The notes beneath the pieces were generated by a model. The model made no database searches and was not told the DNA's origin. It saw only the letters and a program-made list of their open reading frames with translations. From Shouchella tritolerans (lineage in GTDB: Bacteria; Bacillota; Bacilli; Bacillales; Bacillaceae_D): DNA of 64,000 bases. The translations under genes and the position numbers were made by a program. Shown here piece by piece: positions 18,740-27,645 of the stretch (the first letter of the stretch is position 1; each line of letters opens with the position of its first letter). Location: the NCBI RefSeq assembly GCF_025770735.1, contig NZ_JAODPB010000002.1, positions 62,001-126,000 of the forward strand, given 5' to 3'.

Positions 18740-19399
18740 TTCAGGGCGTTATACGAACAATATAACGAAAGTGATTTTCAGTTGTCTGCTGTTCAAATAA
18801 GATCAACGTCAATTGGTTATCTGCTTATTTTGATGATGTTTTCCGCGTTCAATTTATCCGGAATAATGATCAAGAAAAAGGAAACCGAACATATCGGCGG
18901 CTGTTGTGCACGCCTGTAACGGGCACTATGTATACAGCATCCAATATGGTTGTAAACATGCCTGTCATGATGCTCCAAATTGGAGGAACATTGCTCGTTA
19001 TGATTGTCTTTTTTCATATGAGCCCGGGGATATCGGCTTGGCTGCTGTTTATCGTTTTAATGTTTTTTGCTCTAGTAGCGGTCAGCTTGTCTCTCATGAT
19101 CGTTGCACTTGCGGACAATTCGATGAAGGCCAGCGCCTGGCAGACCTTAATCATTATTCCTACCAGTCTTTTGGCCGGGTGCATGTTCCCGGTAGAGTAT
19201 CATACCGACTTACATTCAAAGTATCGCAAAATTTTTGTCGCAATATTGGCTGCTTGAAACGATTGGTCTACGGCAGGAGGACAGTATGCTGAGTGACATC
19301 ATGTTGAATCTTGTTATTTTGCTGGCCTTCGCATTGATGCTCTTTCTAATTGCCGTATATAAGTTCAGCAGAAGTCGGGAGTTAAAATCGTTTTACTGA
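18740..19399 (+). pseudogene. ABC-2 type permease remnant
   Basis: Hydrophobic permease sequence in several frames: SIGYLLILMMFSAFNLSGIMIKKKE (about 18811-18885), then RLLCTPVTGTMYTASNMVVN (18901-18955), long membrane segments to LIIIPTSLLAGCMFPVEY (about 19145-19200) and, after a frameshift at about 19250, the end MLSDIMLNLVILLAFALMLFLIAVY (19285-19360). The usual ABC-2 motif order is conserved but at least two frameshifts and a missing N-terminus make it non-functional. Confidence 0.75.
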
Positions 19400-19462
19400 A
19401 CTTCCTGGTAATAACTTTAGTAAACGCGCTTATCGTAAAAGGCCCTTATAAGGCGAAATGAA

Positions 19463-19485
19463 AACCGCCGGTTCTACCGGCGGAT
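19463..19485 (-). terminator. Terminator of serS
   Basis: CCGCCGG and CCGGCGG around a 5-nt loop; on the - strand the stem is followed by TTTTCATTT. It lies 10 bp beyond the serS stop codon. Confidence 0.8.
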
Positions 19486-19493
19486 ACTTCCTA

Positions 19494-20771
19494 TCAGGGC
19501 TCCAGGCGTTCCAACCCGTCTAAGTATTTTTGCAAAGCCTGGGGAATCCGAATGGAACCATCTTCCTCCTGATGATTCTCCAGCAGTGGGATCAATATAC
19601 GGGGCGAAGCGATGGCCGTGTTATTCAAGGTGTAGCAAAATTGCGTCTTACCGTCTCCATCCCGGTAGCGAATGTTTGAGCGGCGGGCTTGAAAATCCAG
19701 CAAATTGGAGGCCGAATGAGTCTCTCCGTACGCTTGCCGGCTTGGCATCCAGGTCTCGATGTCCCATTGTTTGTAGGTTTTTTGGGACATGTCGCCGGTG
19801 CATACGGCCACGATGCGATAAGGAAGCTCAAGGAGCGACAGGATCTCCTCCGCATTGGCCGTGATCTCTTGAAAAAGCTGTTCCGATGTATCCAAATTAG
19901 CTTCACACAAAATCACTTGCTCGACTTTTGCAAACTGATGCAACCGGTACAAGCCATGGACGTCTTTTCCTGCTGATCCCACTTCGTTGCGGAAGCAGGT
20001 AGAGACGGCAGCAAGTCTGATCGGCTCTGCGACGTCTACCATTTCATGGTCGTAATACGACACAAGGGGCACTTCAGACGTTCCCACCAGCCATCTGTCC
20101 TCCTCTGCCATTTTAAATGTTTGGTCTTGGCTAAGCGGGAAGTGTGCGGTATTCAGCAAGGCCTCTGTCCGGACCATGAGCGGCACTTCAAGCAGCTTGA
20201 AGCCTTTTTGGACCAACACGTCAATGGCCAACTGCTGCACTGCCCGGTGCAAGATCGCTCCCATACCCGTCAAGTAGTAATTGCGGCTGCCGGCAGTCTT
20301 AACGCCGCGGGGGATATCGATCATCTGATGGAGCTTTCCAAGCGCTACATGATCTTTTGGTTCAAAAGCAAACGTTGTCGGTTTGCCGACCCGTTTTATC
20401 TCTACATTGTCATCATCGGAGCCGCCTACCGGCGTATCTGGTGACACGACATTAGGTACATAAAGCATGAGCTGTTTATAGTGGTTCTCGACTTCTTTAT
20501 ACTCCTCTTCAATAGTGTGTAAACGTTGATTGATTTCTTTCACACGTTTTTTGTGGTGGTCAACTTTCTCAGGCTCATTGCTCCGCATAAACACGCTGAT
20601 TTCTTGGCTGAGCCGATTCCGATCTTGCCGCAGCTGCTCCAACTCGTGGAGTAGGGCTCGCCGTCTGTCATCGTATTTAACTAATTGAGGGATGGAGATG
20701 GGGATTCCCTTTTGGTCCGCGATCGTTTGCACTTCCGCTTGGTTTTGCCTAATCCATTTGATGTCCAACAT
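19494..20771 (-). CDS. serS: Seryl-tRNA synthetase
   Basis: 425-residue class II aminoacyl-tRNA synthetase that charges tRNA-Ser. The N-terminal long helical arm (about residues 28-100) binds the tRNA variable arm. Motif 2 is in [24 protein letters not shown] and motif 3 in FCYTLNNTAIASPRILIPLLE. TSEVPLV and the ETHSASNLLDFQARRSNIRYR block belong to the active site. I start at ATG 20771 (MLDIKWIRQNQAEV) with AAGGAG upstream; a longer frame runs into the T-box leader and is not real. Expression is set by the T-box at 20800-21000. The sequence departs from the usual housekeeping SerRS in places (for example [15 protein letters not shown]), so it could be a second, accessory SerRS. A broken copy lies at 15166-15685. 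Confidence 0.93.
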   Translation of the reverse strand: MLDIKWIRQNQAEVQTIADQKGIPISIPQLVKYDDRRRALLHELEQLRQDRNRLSQEISVFMRSNEPEKVDHHKKRVKEINQRLHTIEEEYKEVENHYKQLMLYVPNVVSPDTPVGGSDDDNVEIKRVGKPTTFAFEPKDHVALGKLHQMIDIPRGVKTAGSRNYYLTGMGAILHRAVQQLAIDVLVQKGFKLLEVPLMVRTEALLNTAHFPLSQDQTFKMAEEDRWLVGTSEVPLVSYYDHEMVDVAEPIRLAAVSTCFRNEVGSAGKDVHGLYRLHQFAKVEQVILCEANLDTSEQLFQEITANAEEILSLLELPYRIVAVCTGDMSQKTYKQWDIETWMPSRQAYGETHSASNLLDFQARRSNIRYRDGDGKTQFCYTLNNTAIASPRILIPLLENHQEEDGSIRIPQALQKYLDGLERLEP

Positions 20772-20799
20772 GGCAACGCACTCCTTTTTAATGAGAATA

Positions 20800-21000
20800 C
20801 AAAAAAGCGCTCTCGTCCGATTGGGACGAGGAGCGCTTTTCTCGCGGTGCCACCCAAATTGACCGAACAGCATAACTGTCCAATCCACTTAGTTCCGCGG
20901 TAACGGGCGGGTCCGGTTAACTTAGGGGGAACGGCTTCCCCTTGACGAAAACGCCTCCGAGTTGGATTCTCTTCATTGGCCTAATGTCGTTATTTTCTAT
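20800..21000 (-). ncRNA. T-box leader of serS
   Basis: On the - strand the leader contains the T-box core GGGTGGCACCGCG (20843-20856). It is followed at once by a strong intrinsic terminator (AAAAGCGCTC...GAGCGCTTTTTT, 20800-20840) whose 5' arm competes with the antiterminator. Upstream, CCCGTTACCGCG with AACTAAGTGG resembles the usual region before the antiterminator. A possible Ser specifier UCC followed by A is at about 20963-20966 (complement). T-boxes read uncharged tRNA and let transcription continue, here on serine starvation. The 5' end of stem I is approximate, and the stem I region looks short. Confidence 0.9.
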
Positions 21001-21090
21001 AGTATAGCGCAGACTACGGATTGTATTCAAGCGCATAATGAGAAAAGTTCGGACTGTACAGGCTGCTGCTTTCTTAGATGACCTGCTTCT

Positions 21091-21807
21091 TCATTCGTTC
21101 TTTTTTAAACGTAAATAGTAGTCCCGTGTGCTTTTATCAAACTTCTCAATCGCATATCTAAGCGTAACCCGAGGCATTGTACGGGCATGTTTATTCAAGA
21201 ATGATTTTAATTTTTCCTCGTCCCTTTTACCGGCTTCACGAATAAAACTGCCAACCGCTTTGTTGATTAACTCTTCTTTATCGTTGACAAGTATTTCAGC
21301 AATAGCAAATGTATCTTCCAAACGGCCGTTTTTAATAAAGCTTAACGTACTTACAATCGCCGTTCTCCGCTCCCAAATATTCGGGGAATGCGCCATTTCG
21401 TACAGCTTATCTTTGGGTTTATCCAGCAGATAGGTTCCGACTACAGAAGGAGCGGCACGGTCGACAAAATCCCAATTGTTGATACGGTCATGCCTATGAA
21501 TGTAAAGGTCGTACAAGGCCTGTCTATGTTCATCTGTGAGCTTCTTTTTCTTGGCCTGGAAATCCATAATGCTGACGGCGCCCATTCTTACTTCATAATA
21601 ATTATTTTCTAAGAGCTGTTCTATTTCTGTTAGGGGCATGTCCGTAAATTGCTTGGCAATTTGGAACACGGTACGCATATTTAACCCAAAGCACGTCGTG
21701 TTTTGGTCTGAGCCCTTAAAGAATTTTTTCATTTTTTCTTTGTCCGCTTCATTCTGATGGAGTTGCAACTCATCAATAAAACGTTTAGCTGTAAGGTTGC
21801 TCATCAT
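21091..21807 (-). CDS. AlkD-like DNA alkylation repair protein
   Basis: 238 residues of HEAT-like helical repeats, DNA alkylation repair (AlkD/AlkC-related) family. Recognisable blocks are KFFKGSDQNTTCFGLNMRTVFQIAKQF, LLENNYYEVRMGAVSIMDFQ, NNWDFVDRAAPSVVGTYLLDK (the WDxxD segment that positions the catalytic Asp), SPNIWERRTAIVSTLSFIK and VGSFIREAGKRDEEKL. Known members excise N3- and N7-alkylated bases without flipping them. AAAGGAG precedes tandem ATGs at 21807/21804. It lies upstream of the serS T-box on the same strand; a decayed copy pairs with a decayed serS at 15.2-16.1 kb. Confidence 0.82.
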   Translation of the reverse strand: MMSNLTAKRFIDELQLHQNEADKEKMKKFFKGSDQNTTCFGLNMRTVFQIAKQFTDMPLTEIEQLLENNYYEVRMGAVSIMDFQAKKKKLTDEHRQALYDLYIHRHDRINNWDFVDRAAPSVVGTYLLDKPKDKLYEMAHSPNIWERRTAIVSTLSFIKNGRLEDTFAIAEILVNDKEELINKAVGSFIREAGKRDEEKLKSFLNKHARTMPRVTLRYAIEKFDKSTRDYYLRLKKNE

Positions 21808-22087
21808 CCGAAACTCCTTTTAGGTTAGTGAGACAATAGGATAACATATTTATGATTTTTATACTTCTTTTTAATTGCTCCTTTTAACATAAAGGAGTGC
21901 ACCTTTACGGCAAGCGATGCGTCCAGGCACGACTTGGCCGACTGCATTTCGGTTTTGTTAGGACAGTCGACAGGCTTTTTTGTACAATGTAAAAAGAAGC
22001 AAGGGTCGTTCTACATTCTAACAAGCGCTGGCTAAAAAATAGGTGAATGGGTAGGAAAGTACGATTATGAATGGTAGGTGGGTATAC

Positions 22088-22801
22088 ATGTTTTTAAAAC
22101 GGATTGAATTGCAGCGGGAAAAAATTTCTTCTTTTCAATCGTATCCTTTTTCTATTCCCGTTATGAAACATTTTCATAGGCTTGATTTGAAGAGCAATGT
22201 CACTTTTTTTGTCGGCGAAAACGGCTCAGGAAAATCAACATTGCTAGAAGCAATTGCCGATAAATGTGACTTTAATACGGCGGGGGGCGGACGGAATAAT
22301 TATTATGAAGTAGAAGCGTCAGAATCCGCGCTTGGCGAGTATATTCGCCTTTCATGGTTGCCAAAAGTTTCAAATGGTTTTTTTCTTAGGGCTGAGTCTT
22401 TCTATCAGTTTGCTTCCCATATTGATGCAATCGGTATATTCGATGCATACGGGGGTCGTTCCTTGCATCATCAGTCACACGGCGAAGCATTTTTGTCACT
22501 TTTTACGAATCGATTCAATAAAAAAGGAATTTATCTACTAGATGAGCCTGAGGCGGCTCTGTCGCCACAGCGGCAACTTTCGTTTCTAGCGATTTTACAT
22601 GATTTGGTTTCGGCAGGGGAAAGCCAATTCATTATTGCGACTCACTCTCCTATTTTATTAGGCTATCCACATGGAACGATTTTTAGTTTTGATCAGGATG
22701 CGATCAAAGAGGTTGACTATGAGCAAACGGAACACTACCAATTGACACGGCATTTTTTAGAAAATCGTGAGCTGTTTTTACGTAAGATTTTAGGAGAGTG
22801 A
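22088..22801 (+). CDS. AAA/ABC-type ATPase (AAA_21-like)
   Basis: 237-residue soluble ATPase related to the SMC/RecF/ABC superfamily. Walker A is FVGENGSGKST (about residues 41-51), the ABC-like signature LHHQSHGEAFL and Walker B GIYLLDEPEAALSPQ follow, with a switch His in IIATHSPILL. There are no membrane partners nearby. Proteins of this type are often annotated as predicted ATPases and no definite role is known. ATG 22088 (MFLKRIEL) fits GGTAGGTGGG upstream better than ATG 22067. Confidence 0.8.
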   Translation: MFLKRIELQREKISSFQSYPFSIPVMKHFHRLDLKSNVTFFVGENGSGKSTLLEAIADKCDFNTAGGGRNNYYEVEASESALGEYIRLSWLPKVSNGFFLRAESFYQFASHIDAIGIFDAYGGRSLHHQSHGEAFLSLFTNRFNKKGIYLLDEPEAALSPQRQLSFLAILHDLVSAGESQFIIATHSPILLGYPHGTIFSFDQDAIKEVDYEQTEHYQLTRHFLENRELFLRKILGE

Positions 22802-22868
22802 TTGCTGACGATTGATTACGTTTGCCTCAAGTCAAGGGAGTGCGAGCTACATAAAGGGAGGCGCTCAT

Positions 22869-23438
22869 TTGCAAACGAACGTGTATTTAGTCCGTCACGC
22901 CCATTCAACGTACACAGCAGACGAGCTTGGAAGGCCATTATCAGAAAAAGGGATTGTCGCTAGCGAGAACGTGAGAAGGCTTTTTGCAAACAAAAAAATC
23001 GACGCTGTCCTCTCAAGTCCATATAAGCGTGCGATTCAAACTGTGGAATGTGTGGCTGCTGAAATTGGGAAAAAAGTGATTATAAAAGAGGGCTTTAAAG
23101 AGCGGCGTTTGTCTGAAAAGCCGATGGAGGACTTTCAAGCAGCGATTGCAAAAGTTTGGGAAGACCCTACGTTCTTTTGGGAAGGGGGAGAATCGAACGT
23201 GTCCGCTCAAAAGCGGGGCGTTCAAGCACTGCTAAACGTGTTGGAAGAATATGAAGGGAAAAACATTGTCGTAGCCACTCACGGCAATATCATGGTTTTA
23301 ATAATGAATTTCTTTGACCGAAGCTATGATTTTCTTTTTTGGAAAAGCCTTGGGATGCCTGATATTTATGAGCTCGTGTTTCAGGGCAAAAAACTAATAA
23401 AAGTCGAAAGGATTTGGAATGGACCAGGTGAATGCTGA
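22869..23438 (+). CDS. Histidine phosphatase family protein
   Basis: 189 residues of the phosphoglycerate-mutase-like superfamily. The phospho-accepting His is in the N-terminal YLVRHAHSTYT (RHG-type motif with Ala-His), the second Arg in SSPYKRAIQT, Glu in KEGFKERRL and the second His in VVATHGNIM. I place the start at TTG 22869 because AAAGGGAGG lies 7 nt before it and the catalytic strand begins four codons later; an ATG at 22812 gives a non-homologous extension. It is probably a general phosphatase acting on a small metabolite. Confidence 0.8.
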   Translation: MQTNVYLVRHAHSTYTADELGRPLSEKGIVASENVRRLFANKKIDAVLSSPYKRAIQTVECVAAEIGKKVIIKEGFKERRLSEKPMEDFQAAIAKVWEDPTFFWEGGESNVSAQKRGVQALLNVLEEYEGKNIVVATHGNIMVLIMNFFDRSYDFLFWKSLGMPDIYELVFQGKKLIKVERIWNGPGEC

Positions 23439-23555
23439 TAGCAATAAGCGCTATTTTAAGGCGAAGTGGTTTCGTTTATATAAGTAATTGGTTCGCACAT
23501 TTTTCTGGTTGGTTGGCCTAATTGGATCGCGGGCACCCTGGAAGGAGTTTGTAGG

Positions 23556-24686
23556 ATGAATAAAACGTATTTTATTTGGATTGGGATCCATTTCCTTGTA
23601 TGGATGGTTGCAATAGCAAGCAGGACCACTCATTTAAACGAAATTCAACTTGCGAGTCTTTGTTTATTTTTTCTCTTGCTGTTTTTGCTCCCACTGTTTG
23701 CAGGAAAACCAATGATGCAAATGACGTTGTTCCTTATCCAAATTTTGGCGACTACTGTTATCTTTTATCCGATCGAAACTGGGTTTTATCCCTTTTTATT
23801 ATTCGTTCAGGCGTTAGTCCTCGCTGAGGCTGTTTTTTACTTACCACGGTTAAAAAGTTTGATTGTCATTGGTGTTCAATTAAGCTTTATGCTATTGATC
23901 GTAGCTGAAGTTCGTCTTTCGATTTCAGAACTGGCTTGGATAGGCTTATTTTATCTTTTGCTACTCATGTCTTTGTTGTATTATCAATCGATCCATAATC
24001 GGCAAACAGAATTAATACAAAAGCATGGCGCTTTACTTGAAGAATACAGGAAAATGAAAAGGCGACTTGTGACAGAGGAGGAGCAGGCGAGGCAGGGCGA
24101 GCGGATGTTGATTGGCCACGAGATCCATGATTCTGTCGGTCATAAACTGACAGCACTGCTTATGCAATTTGAAGCCTTCCGACTAACTGCCGCTGAAAAG
24201 GATAAACCAAAAATCGCGGACCTTAAAAAACTAGCCGAACAAAGCTTAGAGGAAACTAGGAAGGCTGTGAAATCCTTTAAACAAAAAGATGTAGGTGGGT
24301 TACAGGGTGTGATCCGTCTAATTCGGCAACTGGAAATGGAAAGTTTTATGAAAATTCATTTCTCTGTTAAGCACGGTGCCTTTGCTGCATCGTTGTCAGG
24401 TGAGCAATCCTTTGCGATCTACCGTGCTGTACAAGAAGCGCTTACGAATATAATGAAACATAGCTCTACAAGGGAGGTTAGAGTACTGTTTGAATCACCT
24501 GGTGGAAGTATATTTCGCTTTGAAGTGACGAATGAGGCGACTCCGAATCCCTATTTCCAAGAGGGCTATGGCTTAAAAGCGATGAGAGACCGATTAGAAA
24601 AAGTGAATGGTTCTATGGAAGTTATTCATGATGGTTCACAATTTGTCGTCAGAGGAAGTATACGATTAGCTGATCGGAGAGGATAG
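23556..24686 (+). CDS. Sensor histidine kinase, NarL family
   Basis: 376 residues. About six membrane segments fill residues 5-150, with almost no extracellular loops (an intramembrane-sensing layout). A HisKA_3 dimerisation domain follows, with the phospho-accepting His in GHEIHDSVGHKL (His about 191), then a HATPase_c domain with N-box AVQEALTNIMKHS and G-box EGYGLKAMRDRLE. It is followed after 1 bp by its response regulator. An ABC exporter of two permeases and one ATPase follows and is the likely target, as in LiaRS/BceRS-like or DesKR-like systems. AAGGAG lies 8 nt before the ATG. Confidence 0.92.
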   Translation: MNKTYFIWIGIHFLVWMVAIASRTTHLNEIQLASLCLFFLLLFLLPLFAGKPMMQMTLFLIQILATTVIFYPIETGFYPFLLFVQALVLAEAVFYLPRLKSLIVIGVQLSFMLLIVAEVRLSISELAWIGLFYLLLLMSLLYYQSIHNRQTELIQKHGALLEEYRKMKRRLVTEEEQARQGERMLIGHEIHDSVGHKLTALLMQFEAFRLTAAEKDKPKIADLKKLAEQSLEETRKAVKSFKQKDVGGLQGVIRLIRQLEMESFMKIHFSVKHGAFAASLSGEQSFAIYRAVQEALTNIMKHSSTREVRVLFESPGGSIFRFEVTNEATPNPYFQEGYGLKAMRDRLEKVNGSMEVIHDGSQFVVRGSIRLADRRG

Positions 24687-24687
24687 A

Positions 24688-25320
24688 ATGATTAAGGTGC
24701 TGCTAGCAGAAGACCAAGTCATGGTGCGGCAAGGGTTAAAAGCAATGATCGAAACCGATGAAGAGATCAAAGTAACTGGAGAGGCTGACCATGGGAGAAA
24801 AGCGCTTCGTTTATGTGAAACGCAAGTTTTCGATGTGGCAATTTTAGATATTCGCATGCCTGAAATGGATGGAATTGAAGCGGCCAAGGTGATGCGCTTG
24901 CGTTATCCGAAAATGAAAATATTGATGCTGACAACGTTTGATGATCATCAGTACGTGGTTGAGTCCTTAAAATTAGGCGTTAATGGTTATATGCTGAAAA
25001 ACGGCGACACGGAATCATTGATTCGTTCGATTAAAAGTACTTTAAATGGAGGTCTTTCCCTTGAGGATCAGGTAGCTGCTAAAGTAGTGCCTACTCTTCT
25101 GCAAAATCAAGAGGTGCCATCTGTTGATCCTAGCCTAACGCCTAGGGAACGGGCGATTTTAACTTGTATAGGAGAAGGGCTAAATAACAAAGAGATAGCA
25201 GAGCGATTAGGCTTGTCAGTTGGCACAGTTAAAAATCAAACGAGCCAGATTTTTGACAAGTTGGCATTAAGGGACCGGACCCAACTGGCCATTTATGCGA
25301 TTCGCCATCAGCTTGTGTGA
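24688..25320 (+). CDS. LuxR/NarL-type response regulator
   Basis: 210 residues. A receiver domain (residues 1-120) has the acidic pocket AEDQ, phospho-acceptor Asp54 in ILDIRMPEMDG, the Thr switch in LTTFDD and Lys in YMLKNGD. It is followed by a GerE helix-turn-helix (LTPRERAILTCIGEGLNNKEIAERLGLSVGTVKNQ, about residues 149-183). It is encoded 1 bp after the sensor kinase. It probably activates the ABC exporter genes behind the terminator at 25366. Confidence 0.93.
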   Translation: MIKVLLAEDQVMVRQGLKAMIETDEEIKVTGEADHGRKALRLCETQVFDVAILDIRMPEMDGIEAAKVMRLRYPKMKILMLTTFDDHQYVVESLKLGVNGYMLKNGDTESLIRSIKSTLNGGLSLEDQVAAKVVPTLLQNQEVPSVDPSLTPRERAILTCIGEGLNNKEIAERLGLSVGTVKNQTSQIFDKLALRDRTQLAIYAIRHQLV

Positions 25321-25365
25321 GTGGAGAAAAAGTGACGAAAGTAACAACAGTCATTTGAACGAGTG

Positions 25366-25396
25366 ACCGGAGTCAGTAGGGACTTCGGTTTTTTTG
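25366..25396 (+). terminator. Terminator after the two-component genes
   Basis: ACCGGAGTC and GACTTCGGT form a 9-bp stem (one G-T pair), then TTTTTTTG. It separates the kinase/regulator transcript from the ABC operon, whose promoter must lie in 25397-25425 or read through. Confidence 0.85.
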
Positions 25397-25438
25397 TTTT
25401 AAGCTACATGAAAGAAAGTAAAAAAGGGAGGCTTCTCT

Positions 25439-26371
25439 ATGCTTGAAACGATACAGGTAAGCAAATCATTTAAAGGGAAGAAAGTAGTACAAAATGTTAG
25501 CTTGTATTTGGATCATGGCGAATCGGTTGGTTTAATAGGCCCAAATGGGGCAGGGAAATCGACTACCATTTCAATGATCTCCACATTAATTAAGCCTACA
25601 GCCGGTGAAATTAGGCTAAAGGGAATGAATGTTGTAAATAAACCAGGCGAGATGAGAAAGGTATTAGGAATTGTGCCACAGGAATTAGCATTATACGAAG
25701 AGTTGTCAGCATATGAAAATCTTAAATTTTTTGGTTCCATCTATAAAATCAGAAACAAAGACATAGAAGGAAGAATCCAACAAGCGTTAGAAATTGTTGG
25801 ATTAGCCGATCGCCGCAAAGAATTGGTGAGAACGTTTTCTGGTGGGATGAAACGAAGAATGAATATTGCGGCAGCCTTGTTGCATCAACCACAAATCCTC
25901 ATACTAGATGAGCCTACTGTCGGCATTGACCCCCAATCGAGAAATCATATTTTGGAAACGGTGCGCATGCTAAATGAAAAGAGGGGAACAACGGTTTTGT
26001 ACACCAGCCATTATATGGAGGAAGTGGAGCAACTTTGTGATCGGTTATACATTATGGATCATGGTGAAATCATTGCTTCAGGTACAAAGGCTGAGCTGCT
26101 TAGCATCTTATCAACAGAGGACACAATCAAAGTGGAGCTTAGTAAAGGTGACCCCGGTTTTGTTGAACAAGTAAAAGCGCTGAATGGTATTCGCGAAGTA
26201 GAGGGCTCTCATGTGGAGTTGAAGATGATTGCAAAAAAAGGAAGCAATTTAATCAGTGAGCTCGTACATCTTGCTGAACAGCATCGTATTCAAATTATTA
26301 ATTTTCATACGGAAACGCCAAGTTTGGAGGATGTGTTTCTTCACTTAACTGGACGTAGGCTACGGGATTAA
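25439..26371 (+). CDS. ABC transporter ATP-binding protein
   Basis: 310 residues: Walker A LIGPNGAGKST (about 37-47), Q-loop VPQELALYEEL, signature TFSGGMKRRMNIA (about 133-145), Walker B ILILDEPTVGIDPQ (about 158-171), H-loop YTSHYMEEVEQLCDR, and a C-terminal regulatory extension from about 215. Typical CcmA/DrrA-type exporter ATPase. It forms an operon with two ABC-2 permeases (12-bp gap, then 1-bp overlap). GGGAGGC precedes ATG 25439. Confidence 0.93.
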   Translation: MLETIQVSKSFKGKKVVQNVSLYLDHGESVGLIGPNGAGKSTTISMISTLIKPTAGEIRLKGMNVVNKPGEMRKVLGIVPQELALYEELSAYENLKFFGSIYKIRNKDIEGRIQQALEIVGLADRRKELVRTFSGGMKRRMNIAAALLHQPQILILDEPTVGIDPQSRNHILETVRMLNEKRGTTVLYTSHYMEEVEQLCDRLYIMDHGEIIASGTKAELLSILSTEDTIKVELSKGDPGFVEQVKALNGIREVEGSHVELKMIAKKGSNLISELVHLAEQHRIQIINFHTETPSLEDVFLHLTGRRLRD

Positions 26372-26382
26372 GGGGGGCCACT

Positions 26383-27645
26383 ATGCGAAGTTATATAAAA
26401 AAAGACTTGCTCACATTTTGGCGTGATCGGAAAGAGCTTATTACTGTGCTGGTGCTGCCGATTCTATTAGTAGTTGTGCTCAATTTTGCTTTTTCTGGGT
26501 TGCTTGGAAATGATGAGGAAGCGATCGATTTACATGTAGCGATCGTCAATCAGGACGATGAAACAGAAGCATCAGCACAATTAAAGGAAAAATTGCTTCA
26601 TGATGCTTCATTCTCAGAACAAGAAGCACAAGAACTAGTGCAACGAACAAATGAAGTGCGCCCAGTGGAGATACTACTCGACTATTTCGAAAGCGACGAA
26701 TTAAAAGAGTGGGTGACTGTTTACGAAATAGAGGAGTCAGAGGCAGTCAAAAAAGTAGGTGAGGAGGAGATAGATGGCTTTCTTCTTATACCGGACGGCT
26801 TTACTGCTGATAGTTTGTATGCCGCGGTAACTGGAAAATCTCCGACTACAACGCTGACGTTTAAGAGGGATAAAGAAACAGGTGACACTAGTGCATTATA
26901 CAATATCATTCACGGCTTTATGGATCATTTAAATTACCACTTTGCTATGGAAAACCTCTCCGGCGCTACTGAAATAGAGGTGAAGCTTCCAGAAGGAGGC
27001 TTTGAACAGGAGGAAGCAGCGGAGAACTTTTCATTAACGCAATATTTCACGATTACGATGGCCATATTGTTTGCTTTATTTACCGCTATGACCGTCGCTA
27101 CAAAAACAGGGCAGGAAATAAGGCAACAAGTATTTAATCGCATCCTTATCGCGCATCAAAATCGATTGCTGTTTCTAGTTGGAAAAACGGTTTCAACTTT
27201 TTGCTTGGCTTGGCTGCAAATCATGCTTGTCTTTACGTTGGCCCATTTCATTCTTGATGTATTCCCTGAGCGAACGGCGAATTTTTGGTTAGGACTCTTA
27301 GGAATCGTTACCTCGGTCTCTTTAGCAATTGCCGGCTTAGCTGCTATATTCACCACCATTTTACTGAGAATGAAGAAGGTGGAGGCTGCAAATGGCCTAT
27401 TTATGCTCGTCATTATACTGTTTGGTGTCGTGGGAGGCAACTTTGTTCCAATTTACATCTTGCCTGATTGGTTGCAACAAATTGGTGAATGGACACCAAA
27501 TGGTGTTGCATTAGTCATGTTTACAGAATGGGTCCGGTTCGAACAAGTAACGTCGCTAGTTGGCCCAAGCGTCTTGTTGATCTCATTCTTTGCTTTATGT
27601 AGTATTGCTGGTTTAGCCTTTTATCCTAAAAGGGGGGAAGCGTAG
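26383..27645 (+). CDS. ABC-2 exporter permease 1 (YhgE/Pip-like topology)
   Basis: 420 residues. One N-terminal membrane helix (about 20-45), a large extracytoplasmic domain of roughly 180 residues rich in Glu/Asp, then five membrane helices (about 221-410). This is the LinR/NatB/YhaP-type ABC-2 layout. Start codon at 26383 follows AAGGGGGG. The stop overlaps the next start (27645). It probably forms a heterodimer with the next protein to export a peptide, sodium or an antibiotic; the substrate is not readable. Confidence 0.87.
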   Translation: MRSYIKKDLLTFWRDRKELITVLVLPILLVVVLNFAFSGLLGNDEEAIDLHVAIVNQDDETEASAQLKEKLLHDASFSEQEAQELVQRTNEVRPVEILLDYFESDELKEWVTVYEIEESEAVKKVGEEEIDGFLLIPDGFTADSLYAAVTGKSPTTTLTFKRDKETGDTSALYNIIHGFMDHLNYHFAMENLSGATEIEVKLPEGGFEQEEAAENFSLTQYFTITMAILFALFTAMTVATKTGQEIRQQVFNRILIAHQNRLLFLVGKTVSTFCLAWLQIMLVFTLAHFILDVFPERTANFWLGLLGIVTSVSLAIAGLAAIFTTILLRMKKVEAANGLFMLVIILFGVVGGNFVPIYILPDWLQQIGEWTPNGVALVMFTEWVRFEQVTSLVGPSVLLISFFALCSIAGLAFYPKRGEA

